NCBI GenBank assembly: GCA_015272515.1 | Contig: JACYLN010000003.1 | Coordinates: 1 to 33,707 of the forward strand | Length of the DNA stretch: 33,707 nucleotides | From: Leptolyngbyaceae cyanobacterium C42_A2020_001 | GTDB lineage: Bacteria > Cyanobacteriota > Cyanobacteriia > Leptolyngbyales > Leptolyngbyaceae | Direction: 5' to 3' | Shown here: positions 7,645 through 15,371 of the stretch, piece by piece | Position numbering within the stretch: position 1 is the stretch's first letter | Layout of the letters: every line of letters starts with the position of its first letter | Notes under the pieces: model-generated | The model's database searches: none | What the model was told of the DNA's origin: nothing | What the model saw: the letters and a program-made list of their open reading frames with translations, nothing else | Position numbers and translations under genes: made by a program

Positions 7645-9390
7645 GTGCATCTACGCCTTTTCCCTTTTATTTCCGCCACGATCGCAATTTCATTAGGGCT
7701 AGCAAGCTGTCGGCAGCCAGAGCCACCGCAGATCGTGCGCCCCTTGCCCTTGCCACAGGACGAGCGAATTCAAGTCTACATGAATCAAAATGCGGCAGCG
7801 AGTTACACGGAGCCGTACCGAACCTATACCCGCAATGGCGACAATCTAGAGCAAATAATGATTGATGCGATTTCAGCCGCCCGCTCTACGGTGGATGTGG
7901 CTGTGCAAGAGTTGCGTCTGCCCGGTATTGCTCAGGCACTCGTTGATCGCCATCGAGCCGGAGTCAGGGTGCGCGTGATTTTGGAGAATACTTACTCCCG
8001 TCCTTACAGCCAGTTCACCGCCGAAGAGGTTGCTCGCTTACCCGAACGAGAGCGCGATCGCTACCAGGAAGCTCGCCGCCTAATTGACCTGAGCAACGAT
8101 GAGCAACTCAGCCAGGATGAAATTAACCAGCGGGATGCATTGGTGATTTTAGACAATGCCCAGATTCCTCGAATTGACGACACGGCAGATGGTTCTGCTG
8201 GCAGCAACTTAATGCACCACAAATTCATTGTGGTTGACAGGCAAACGGTGATAGTCTCCTCGGCAAATCTCACCACTAGTGATGTCCACGGGGATTTCAA
8301 ATCCCAACACAGCCGAGGAAACGCGAACAACTTACTGAAAATAGCCAATTCTGAACTGGCGACTCTGTTCACCCAGGAATTTAATGTCATGTGGGGAGAT
8401 GGACCCGGTGCCAACCCCGACAGTTTGTTTGGTGTGAAGAAGCCATTTCAGCCTGCGCGGCAAGTGATGGTAGGAACCACTCCAGTTGAGGTGCAGTTTT
8501 CGCCAACACCTGGCTCTATCGCCTGGGAGCAAAGCAGCAATGGACTAATTGGCAAAACCCTGGATAGTTCGACGCAATCCGTTCAAATGGCGCTGTTTGT
8601 GTTTTCTGATCAACGACTGGTGAACTTGCTGGAAAGCGTGCATCAACGCGGCGTGGCAATTCAAACCCTGATCGACCCTGGATTCGCGTATCGATCTTAT
8701 AGCGAAGCGCTAGATATGCTGGGGATCAGCCTGGCAGAAAACTGCAAACTGGAGGCAAACAACCGCCCCTGGAAAAATGCGATCGCCACCGTTGGTGTTC
8801 CCCGGATGCCTCCTGGCGATTTACTGCATCACAAGTTTGGCTTAGTTGATCGCCAAACCGTTGTGACAGGTTCTCACAATTGGACGGATGCTGCAAATAC
8901 AGGGAATGATGAAACTGTCCTGGTGATTCGTAATAGCACCGTTGCAGCTCATTATTACCGAGAGTTTGAACGACTCTACACCGGAGCTGTTTTGGGCATT
9001 CCACCTGCCATTCAAAAGAAAGCGAGTAGATTCAATCAGCAATGCCAAACTGCTCTTGCTTCCGTTACTCAACCTAGCCCAACAAAAAACAGTCGTTCGT
9101 CCGTCGCTTCACCGGTTCTAGCGTCTTCTCAGGAACTATTAGAGGTATCCAAAGCTCCAGCTAGGGCGAGATTAACTAGCAAATCTGCTCGTTCTCAGGA
9201 CAAACGAATTAATCTGAACACCGCGACTCAGGCAGAACTGGAACAGCTACCAGGAGTTGGACCTGCACTGGCAAAGCGGATAATTGCAGCCCGTCAATTG
9301 AAACGCTTTAGTTCCTTAGCCGATTTGGATAAGGTGTCGGGTATTGGTCCAAAACTATTGCAAAAACTGGAGAATCAAGTTGAATGGTAG
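7645..9390 (+). CDS. Phospholipase D-like lipoprotein with C-terminal helix-hairpin-helix domain
   Basis: The 581-residue protein starts at GTG 7645; an in-frame stop at 7621 rules out a longer form. Residues 1-22 form a lipoprotein signal with lipobox LASC (Cys22). Two phospholipase-D motifs follow: H191-x-K193-x4-D198 in HHKFIVVDRQ and H395-x-K397-x4-D402 in HHKFGLVDRQ, both complete. After a Ser/Pro/Thr-rich linker, residues about 515-581 form a ComEA-like tandem helix-hairpin-helix domain (INLNTATQAELEQLPGVGPA). PLD-family enzymes cleave phosphodiesters in lipids or DNA, and this DNA-binding tail suggests a nuclease acting outside the cytoplasmic membrane, for example on incoming or environmental DNA. 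That role is inferred. The gene stands alone, divergent from plsX. Confidence 0.85.
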   Translation: MHLRLFPFISATIAISLGLASCRQPEPPQIVRPLPLPQDERIQVYMNQNAAASYTEPYRTYTRNGDNLEQIMIDAISAARSTVDVAVQELRLPGIAQALVDRHRAGVRVRVILENTYSRPYSQFTAEEVARLPERERDRYQEARRLIDLSNDEQLSQDEINQRDALVILDNAQIPRIDDTADGSAGSNLMHHKFIVVDRQTVIVSSANLTTSDVHGDFKSQHSRGNANNLLKIANSELATLFTQEFNVMWGDGPGANPDSLFGVKKPFQPARQVMVGTTPVEVQFSPTPGSIAWEQSSNGLIGKTLDSSTQSVQMALFVFSDQRLVNLLESVHQRGVAIQTLIDPGFAYRSYSEALDMLGISLAENCKLEANNRPWKNAIATVGVPRMPPGDLLHHKFGLVDRQTVVTGSHNWTDAANTGNDETVLVIRNSTVAAHYYREFERLYTGAVLGIPPAIQKKASRFNQQCQTALASVTQPSPTKNSRSSVASPVLASSQELLEVSKAPARARLTSKSARSQDKRINLNTATQAELEQLPGVGPALAKRIIAARQLKRFSSLADLDKVSGIGPKLLQKLENQVEW

Positions 9391-9430
9391 GTTCCGTTTA
9401 GATAGCCCTTCCTTATCATTAAGCATGGAA

Positions 9431-9450
9431 CAACCTGTGGACGCAGGTTG
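9431..9450 (+). repeat. Short hairpin downstream of the PLD-like gene
   Basis: CAACCTG (9431-9437) pairs with CAGGTTG (9444-9450) around the loop TGGACG, about 40 bases after the PLD-like stop. No T-run follows. The surrounding 9391-9599 shows no convincing gene. A 39-codon ORF (9425-9544) spans the hairpin, and a 15-codon ORF with a good GGGAGG site begins at 9545 or 9548. Neither resembles a known protein. Confidence 0.35.
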
Positions 9451-9599
9451 TAGGGAGAGCTATGCATTTTGCCAGGGAGAAGTACTAAGTAAGCTTTTGA
9501 ATAAAGAGGTTTTCAGTCTTAACAGTTTGCTAAAGGGAGGTTGAATGATGAGTACGAAGTGGGAAAAACGCCACCCATTGCCGTCAAGCTGATAAGCTC

Positions 9600-9836
9600 C
9601 TAACTGTAGATTGCTTTCAACTTTAACGCCATTGGAAGGTTATTTCTGGATGCAAACGACATGGCAGTCAACCGAGTCTGAGCCGAAGGCGAGGACTTAA
9701 GCTTCGGCTGAGTCCATCTGCTACCACCGCCCACTCGCCGACCGGGCACCCCCTCGCGCCCTGCGAGTGCAGGCTCTGCGATCGAAAACATGAGAGCTAA
9801 GATTGAGAAACCGATTGTGATTTGACGAATATGCAT
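9600..9836 (-). CDS. Small secreted protein, possibly a truncated DUF928 protein
   Basis: The 78-residue ORF starts with a clear signal peptide (positive MHIRQ, hydrophobic core to about residue 20, cleavage near EPALA-G). The mature part begins GREGVPGRRVGGGSR, which resembles the first conserved block of cyanobacterial DUF928 secreted proteins, followed by a weak match to the LTAL block. Those proteins are normally over 200 residues, so this may be a truncated copy. No strong ribosome binding site is visible. The signal peptide supports a real or formerly real gene; the family link is tentative. Confidence 0.4.
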   Translation of the reverse strand: MHIRQITIGFSILALMFSIAEPALAGREGVPGRRVGGGSRWTQPKLKSSPSAQTRLTAMSFASRNNLPMALKLKAIYS

Positions 9837-10155
9837 GGTAGATGCCGGACAAACGCTTTACATTTATTAGGATGTCAAGTAATGAGTCTATGTCACCAGC
9901 GTTAAATCACCGAAGTCAACAATATGCTTCTTTGAGTTGTTCTCTGTAGACCGTTTTCTAACCCGTGGATCTACCAACGTATTTTTGTTTTTAACGTGAA
10001 TTCTGCAAATTTGCCCTTGTCTACCTTCTTTAAGGTGACGAGGGCAAGGATTTTCCCCAACCTCGTCGATTTGTTGTTTGAGGAAGCAAATCGACGAGGC
10101 ATGTTGCAGGTGGTGAGACAAGCAGCGCTGTTGAGCTATGAGGTGAAGAAACTGT
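9837..10155. other. Gene-poor spacer between mgtE and the small secreted gene
   Basis: This 319-base spacer has no gene I can recognise. It contains a perfect 13-bp hairpin (10061-10099), a smaller ACCTT/AAGGT hairpin just before it, and a plus-strand reading frame from GTG 9996 to the TGA at 10164-10166. That frame would encode 56 residues including LVDLLFEEANRRGML and overlap the 3' end of mgtE. A 91-codon minus-strand ORF here is low-complexity and unlike known proteins. Confidence 0.4.
10061..10099. repeat. Perfect 13-bp stem hairpin downstream of mgtE
   Basis: CCTCGTCGATTTG (10061-10073) and CAAATCGACGAGG (10087-10099) are exact reverse complements with a 13-base loop. In the mgtE direction the stem is followed by TTGGGGAAAATCC, not a T-run, so it does not look like a classic intrinsic terminator. 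It begins about 57 bases after the mgtE stop and could stabilise the 3' end of the transcript. Confidence 0.6.
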
Positions 10156-11499
10156 TCACCCAATGAATTTGAGAGTGAGGGATGTGAGGGATAGGAACGT
10201 TAAGAACCCAACTGTATCCAGTGTGGTGGTTAGTAATGGACCACTAATGAGGGCTGGATCGAGCCGTAAACGCTTGAGCGCCATCGGCAAGACGGTGCCT
10301 AACGTGACGGCGACAATAGTGTTGGTTGCCATGACAAATCCTGCCAATAAACACACCCAGCGCTCACTGGGTGGTGTCCAGATGAGGGAGAGGAGCACCA
10401 TTGTAATGCCGAGGGCGATCGCTGTACCTATGCCAGCTAACAGTTCTTTTCGCAGAATTCGCACCGTATCATCCGAGGTGATATCTCCCACTCCCAGAGA
10501 GCGAATCGTGACCGTAAGGGCTTGAATCCCAACTGTGCCCCCTGTATTGGAGAAGATGGGCATGATGACTGCTAACACGGGTACCATCGCAATGATGTTT
10601 TGAAACGGGGCGATCGCGCTGGATGCACCGATATAAAGTCCCATAATTGCCAATAGCCAGGGTAACCGATTTCGCAGTTTGGTTAAGGGTGGTGAAAGCG
10701 ACGATTCATCCCCGCCGCCGCCTGCCAACTTTTGGATGTCTTCGGTGGCAGCTTCTTCCAACACGTCCACTACATCATCAATGGTGACGATGCCGACGAG
10801 GCGTTCTTCCCGATCTACCACGGGCACTGCCAATAGGTCATAGCGTTTCAAAAGTTGCGCTGTTTCTTCTTGGGGCGTTTCGGTGTAGACCTTAATCACG
10901 CGATCGCTGGCGATATCGCCAATCAGCGCATTTGGCAGAGAGAACAATAATTGCCGCAACGAAACTACCTGTACCAGTTTGCGATTGTTGTCGGTGACGT
11001 AGGCGTAGTAGATCGTCTCTTTGTCTTCGTCATCCAAGCGAATTTTGCTGAGGGCTTCTGAGACGGTTAAGCCTTGCCGCAACCGCACATACTCGGTGGT
11101 CATAATCCGTCCAGCGGTGCCTTCGGGATAACCGAGAATGGTAGCAGTTGCTTGCCGTTCTTCTGAACTGAGGTTTTGAATCAAGCGCCGCACCACGCCG
11201 GCGGGCAGTTCATCAAACAGCTCGGCGCGATCGTCCGGACGCATATCTTCAATCAGATGGCGTACTTGAGCGGCGTGTAAAGAACCAATCAGTTCTTCTC
11301 GCACATCTAGCGGCAAATATTCAAATACATCCGTGGCCTGATCCTTATTGAGCAACCGAAACGCGATCGCACGACGTTCGGGCGGCAAGTCCACAATAAA
11401 ATCACCCACGTCGATCGCAGGCAGATCGTTCAACTCAAGCTTTAGCCGATTCCAGTCGGAAAGTTCCGACAGAGAGGCACGTCCTTCCTGGGTTAGCAT
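10156..11499 (-). CDS. mgtE: Magnesium transporter MgtE
   Basis: A Mg2+ channel of the inner membrane, gated by cytoplasmic Mg2+. The 447 residues follow the family order: an MgtE_N helical superhelix domain (about 25-130), a pair of CBS domains (about 135-255, with a second CBS at VPVVDREERLVGIVTIDDV), then a five-helix membrane domain (about 280-447) containing PIFSNTGGTVGIQ of the pore region. A strong GAGGAG ribosome binding site precedes ATG 11499. I looked for an M-box riboswitch in the roughly 300 bases upstream and saw none of its conserved blocks. Confidence 0.95.
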   Translation of the reverse strand: MLTQEGRASLSELSDWNRLKLELNDLPAIDVGDFIVDLPPERRAIAFRLLNKDQATDVFEYLPLDVREELIGSLHAAQVRHLIEDMRPDDRAELFDELPAGVVRRLIQNLSSEERQATATILGYPEGTAGRIMTTEYVRLRQGLTVSEALSKIRLDDEDKETIYYAYVTDNNRKLVQVVSLRQLLFSLPNALIGDIASDRVIKVYTETPQEETAQLLKRYDLLAVPVVDREERLVGIVTIDDVVDVLEEAATEDIQKLAGGGGDESSLSPPLTKLRNRLPWLLAIMGLYIGASSAIAPFQNIIAMVPVLAVIMPIFSNTGGTVGIQALTVTIRSLGVGDITSDDTVRILRKELLAGIGTAIALGITMVLLSLIWTPPSERWVCLLAGFVMATNTIVAVTLGTVLPMALKRLRLDPALISGPLLTTTLDTVGFLTFLSLTSLTLKFIG

Positions 11500-11828
11500 T
11501 GTGTTCTCCTCATTCTCCCGCGCGCTGGGAAACGAGGTTCGCCAGGCTACAGGAGGCTTCTACTGTCTGGTGATGGACTTGTGTCCATGGAAATTGCAGA
11601 ATTCAACATCGCTGTCCCAATTTGGGAAAAGCGCTGATTCCATGATAGAGCCTGTAGTCCCGATCCACAAGGAACTTGAGCGAACTTGCAACTAACGACG
11701 TACTTCTTCTCCAAAAACTCATAGTCTTATCTAACCCTGTGGAGTTAGGGAGTTAAAGCGGTCTGTCGCGATCGCGCCATCGCGGCAAGAAATGTTCTAT
11801 AGGATTTAGATAGTTTGTTGCGAGAGAT
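11500..11828. promoter_or_regulatory. Divergent intergenic region between mgtE and the response regulator
   Basis: About 330 bases separate the divergent mgtE and response-regulator genes, so both promoters should be here. A 13-base palindrome, TCCCAA-T-TTGGGA (11615-11627), could be an operator. I see no reliable -35/-10 pair and no gene. Confidence 0.3.
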
Positions 11829-11831
11829 GTG

Positions 11832-12272
11832 ATGGAAGAACTTTCGGTAGAACGCTTCATTTTAGTGGTTGAAAACAATCCTGCCCATGTACGGTTGATC
11901 CAAACGGTATTAAGCGAGAGTGCGGTGCCGCATCGGGTGATGGCGATCGCGGATGGCAATGAAGCAATGCATTTTTTGCAGCGTCAAGGCATTTATGAAA
12001 ATGTTGATCGTCCCGATTTAGTATTACTGGACTTAAATTTACCAGGCAAGGATGGTAGAGATGTGCTCGCAGAAATGAAAACCGATGTGCATCTGCGGCG
12101 TATTCCAGTAGTAGTACTGACCAGTTCAACCAGGGAAGAAGATGTGGTGACCAGCTACACGCTGCAAGGAAATTGCTATGTGATTAAATCTCACGAAATC
12201 GAGTCATTAATTCAAGTCGTTAAACGCATCGAAGAGTTTTGGTTAGGAATTGTAACTCTTCCATCAGAGTAG
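11832..12272 (+). CDS. Rcp1-like single-domain response regulator with altered acidic pocket
   Basis: The 146-residue receiver domain has the Rcp1-type C-terminal tail (IEEFWLGIVTLP), a feature of regulators that pair with cyanobacterial phytochromes. The phosphoacceptor is Asp67 in LVLLDLNLP, the switch Thr is in VVVLTSS, and the conserved Lys is Lys119. The acidic pair near the N-terminus reads E14-N15 (VVENNPAH) where the family has E-D, so one Mg2+ ligand is replaced by Asn. ATG 11832 is chosen over the GTG three bases upstream. It lies about 380 bases before the phytochrome gene on the same strand, suggesting a second, perhaps modified, output partner. Confidence 0.88.
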   Translation: MEELSVERFILVVENNPAHVRLIQTVLSESAVPHRVMAIADGNEAMHFLQRQGIYENVDRPDLVLLDLNLPGKDGRDVLAEMKTDVHLRRIPVVVLTSSTREEDVVTSYTLQGNCYVIKSHEIESLIQVVKRIEEFWLGIVTLPSE

Positions 12273-12565
12273 CGACTCATGGAATAAAAACGTTTTGTCA
12301 ACAATCACAATTTTTTGTCTTTAAATAGAACGTTTAAGGAATTTTTATCGCTGAATAAATCGGTTGGTTTCTGTTAGAAAACCTTCTGGTTTATTTAAGA
12401 ATTCTTCTTCCATATCTCATCGTCTTCTGCGCTATCCTGCTGACTGGGGAAGAAAATAGGAGATTAAAAGTAAAGAATTGCAGAACAGGTTTGACCCATC
12501 TGCAAACTCAACCTTGTCCATTGAAACTACTTTTATTTCTCCTAATTTTTGCAGGTTGATTGCTT

Positions 12566-12598
12566 CCACTTTTTGAAATCAATTTCAAAAAAAAGTGG
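12566..12598. promoter_or_regulatory. Long imperfect palindrome upstream of the phytochrome gene
   Basis: CCACTTTTTGAAAT (12566-12579) faces ATTTCAAAAAAAAGTGG (12582-12598), giving a 14-bp stem with a 3-base bulge in the A/T run and almost no loop. It ends about 52 bases before the preferred phytochrome ATG. It could be an operator, a 5' UTR hairpin or a cruciform. The rest of 12273-12620 is AT-rich with no gene visible. Confidence 0.5.
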
Positions 12599-12650
12599 AG
12601 ATGGTTCATAGAACAAATTATTGGATGTGATTCAAGTTTGGAGGGCGATG

Positions 12651-14960
12651 ATGGTAGAGAGGAATTTAGGGACGCAGGAGATTAATCTAACAAGTCTGAA
12701 GCAACCACCAATTCATGTACTAACTCAAATTCAACCGCATGGTGTGTTGTTGGTATTGCAAGAGCCGGAGTTAACCATTCTGCAAGTCAGTCGCAATTCG
12801 TCTACTGCACTCGGTATTTCAGCGGATCAGCTTTTGGGGCGATCGCTCGATGCCATTCTCGACCCCTTCCAGCTCGATCGCTTGCAGGTGGGCTTAGCTT
12901 ACAACAATCTGGATCTGATCAACCCCAGCAAAATTTGGGTGCGGCGTAAAGGCGATGATTATCAAGTGTTTGATGCCGTCTTTCATCGGAGTGCCGATAA
13001 CTTTTTAGTTCTGGAACTTGAACCCGCCCTGACGCAAGAAAACATTCCCTTCTTAAGCTTCTATCACCTGGCAAGAGCGTCGATTAACCAACTGGAAACC
13101 ACCTCCAGCCTGCGAGATTTTTGCCACATTATTGTCCAAGAAGTTCGCAACGTCACCGGGTTCGATCGCGTCATGCTCTACAAATTTGATGACGACGGAC
13201 ACGGCGAAGTCTTAGCAGAAGAAAAGCTCGACGAGATGGAATCTTACCTGGGCTTGCACTTTCCAGAGTCTGATATTCCTCAGCCCGCCCGCAAGATGTT
13301 CGTTTCCAACTGGATTCGGGTGATTCCCGACGCTCACGCAGAGCCAGTGGATTTACTTCCGGCAACCAACCCTGTGACCCATCAACCCGTTGACCTCACC
13401 CTCTCGATTCTCCGCAGTCCCTTCTCCTGCCACATGGAGTATTTGCACAACATGGGCGTGGGTTCATCCCTCACCATTTCGTTGATGAAAGACCAGAAAC
13501 TGTGGGGTTTAATCGCCTGTCACCACCGCACGCCCAAGTATGTACCCTACGAACTGCGGAAAGCTTGCGAATTTTTGGGACGGGTGATTTTTGCCGAAAT
13601 TTCCACGCGAGAAGAAGCTGCTGACTATAGCTACCGCACCATGCTGACACGAGTGCAGTCGGCATTGATTGAGCAAATGTCTGAAGCAGACAACTTTATT
13701 GATGGCTTGATTCAGCACGAACCAAACCTGCTGGATTTGACCGAGGCAACGGGAGCGGCGGTTTGCTTGAACGGCAAATGGACGATGCTTGGGCGCACCC
13801 CTACCGAAGAGGAATTGAACTACCTGCTGCAATGGTTGGCAAAAACGGTGGAAGACGACGTGTTTTACACTGACTCGCTGCCGTTGGTTTACTCCGATGC
13901 TCAACGGTACAAGGAAGTTGCCAGCGGGCTATTGGCGATTCCGATTTCTAAACGTAGTTATGTGCTGTGGTTTCGCCCGGAGGTGATTCAAACGGTGAAC
14001 TGGGGCGGCGATCCCAACCACGCCTACGAGTTGAAACAGTCTGACAATCAGGCGCGACTCTGCCCCCGCAAATCCTTCAGTTTGTGGAAGGAAACGGTAC
14101 GGTTGAAGTCGCTGCCGTGGAAGCCTGTGGAAGTTCAAGCATCGCTGGAGTTGCGGAAGGCGATCGTCAACATTGTGTTGCGCCAGGCAGAAGAGTTGGC
14201 GCTGCTAGCTCAAGACCTGGAGCGATCGAATGCCGAGTTGAGGAAATTTGCCTATGTTGCGTCTCACGACTTGCAGGAGCCATTGAACCAGGTCGCGAAT
14301 TACGTGCAACTGCTGGAAATGCGCTACCACGATCGCCTCGATCAAGATGCCAGCGAATTCATTGACTTTGCCGTGGAAGGGGTCAGCCTGATGCAAACCC
14401 TGATTGACGACGTGCTGGCATATTCAAAGGTTGATCTGAAGGGGATTGAGTGGGAACTAACCGAAGTAGAACGAGCGCTGAATCAGGCACTCAACAACCT
14501 GCGCGGACGAATTGCCGAAACGGAAGCCGTAATCACCTACGACTCAATGCCAACCATTGTGTCAGATGGCACCCAGTTGATGCAGTTGTTCCAGAACCTG
14601 ATCGGCAACGCCATTAAGTTCCAGAAAAAAGATGAGCCGCCTCATATTCATATCGGCGTGCAGCGGCAGGATGATGCCTGGCTATTCTCTGTGCAAGACA
14701 ACGGCATTGGCATTGCGCCCCAATACCGCGATCGCATCTTCGTCATCTTCCAGCGCCTGCACACCCGCGACGAATACCCCGGTTCCGGTATGGGACTTGC
14801 CATCTGCAAGAAGATTGCGGAATGTCATCGTGGACGAATTTGGGTTGAATCTGAACCGGGTAACGGCGCAACCTTCTATTTCACCATTCCTGTAGGAGGA
14901 CGCGATCGCAGCCATGCAACCGGATGGAAGAAACAAAACAATCTTTTTGATCGAAGATAA
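12651..14960 (+). CDS. cph1: Cph1/CphA-type phytochrome sensor histidine kinase
   Basis: A red/far-red photoreceptor that autophosphorylates and passes phosphate to an Rcp1 regulator. Domains in the 769 residues are PAS (about 20-125), GAF (about 145-315), PHY (about 330-505), HisKA and HATPase_c (about 515-765). Cys260-His261 in RSPFSCHMEYL matches the phycocyanobilin-binding Cys259 of Cph1. No N-terminal Cys of the biliverdin type is present. The DIP motif has Asp208, the PHY tongue has PRKSF (472-476), and the phosphoacceptor is His539 in ASHDLQEPL. ATG 12651 is preferred because GGAGGG ends 5 bases upstream; the frame is open back to a TTG at 12621. The last 47 bases overlap the next regulator gene. 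Confidence 0.95.
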   Translation: MVERNLGTQEINLTSLKQPPIHVLTQIQPHGVLLVLQEPELTILQVSRNSSTALGISADQLLGRSLDAILDPFQLDRLQVGLAYNNLDLINPSKIWVRRKGDDYQVFDAVFHRSADNFLVLELEPALTQENIPFLSFYHLARASINQLETTSSLRDFCHIIVQEVRNVTGFDRVMLYKFDDDGHGEVLAEEKLDEMESYLGLHFPESDIPQPARKMFVSNWIRVIPDAHAEPVDLLPATNPVTHQPVDLTLSILRSPFSCHMEYLHNMGVGSSLTISLMKDQKLWGLIACHHRTPKYVPYELRKACEFLGRVIFAEISTREEAADYSYRTMLTRVQSALIEQMSEADNFIDGLIQHEPNLLDLTEATGAAVCLNGKWTMLGRTPTEEELNYLLQWLAKTVEDDVFYTDSLPLVYSDAQRYKEVASGLLAIPISKRSYVLWFRPEVIQTVNWGGDPNHAYELKQSDNQARLCPRKSFSLWKETVRLKSLPWKPVEVQASLELRKAIVNIVLRQAEELALLAQDLERSNAELRKFAYVASHDLQEPLNQVANYVQLLEMRYHDRLDQDASEFIDFAVEGVSLMQTLIDDVLAYSKVDLKGIEWELTEVERALNQALNNLRGRIAETEAVITYDSMPTIVSDGTQLMQLFQNLIGNAIKFQKKDEPPHIHIGVQRQDDAWLFSVQDNGIGIAPQYRDRIFVIFQRLHTRDEYPGSGMGLAICKKIAECHRGRIWVESEPGNGATFYFTIPVGGRDRSHATGWKKQNNLFDRR

Positions 14961-15360
14961 CCGAGGCGATATCCGGCTGATCCAGGAAGCGCTCAAAGCC
15001 ACTACAACCCAGTGTGAGGTGGTAGTGGCACGAGATGGCATGGAAGCAATGGAATATCTGCGGCAGAATGGGGATCAGGAAACGGCATTTCATCCCGACC
15101 TGATTCTGCTGGATCTCAACCTGCCCAAAAAAGATGGTCGGGAAGTGCTAGCGGAAATCAAAGCCGACGATCGCCTCAAGCACATTCCCATCATTGTGCT
15201 GACCACCTCGCGCAACGAAGAGGACATCTTCAAGAGCTACGATTTGCACGTCAACTGTTACATCGCCAAATCACGTAATTTAACTCAACTGTTCAAAATT
15301 GTTCGGGGGATTGAAGAATTTTGGTTAGAGACCGCCACACTGCCGCCACCAAATCTGTAG
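14914..15360 (+). CDS. rcp1: Phytochrome response regulator Rcp1
   Basis: A 148-residue single receiver domain and the expected phosphate acceptor of the preceding phytochrome. Acidic residues E14-D15 (LIEDNRGD), phosphoacceptor Asp67 (LILLDLNLP), switch Thr in VLTTS and Lys in YIAKSRN are all present. The C-terminal IEEFWLETATLP matches Rcp1 proteins, which use this tail for dimerisation. The start lies inside the phytochrome gene (47-base overlap), and an AGGAGGA site lies about 13 bases before the ATG. This indicates co-transcription and probably translational coupling. Confidence 0.94.
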   Translation: MQPDGRNKTIFLIEDNRGDIRLIQEALKATTTQCEVVVARDGMEAMEYLRQNGDQETAFHPDLILLDLNLPKKDGREVLAEIKADDRLKHIPIIVLTTSRNEEDIFKSYDLHVNCYIAKSRNLTQLFKIVRGIEEFWLETATLPPPNL

Positions 15361-15371
15361 GCAATCTCTAC

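Noticed and set aside
10061-10099. Intrinsic terminator of mgtE
   Set aside because: The stem is strong but no T-run follows in the mgtE direction.
9888-10163. 91-residue minus-strand protein downstream of mgtE
   Set aside because: No ribosome binding site, no recognisable domain, and it is largely the mirror of the hairpin and the plus-strand frame.
11500-11828. M-box Mg2+ riboswitch upstream of mgtE
   Set aside because: None of the conserved M-box sequence blocks is visible in the leader.
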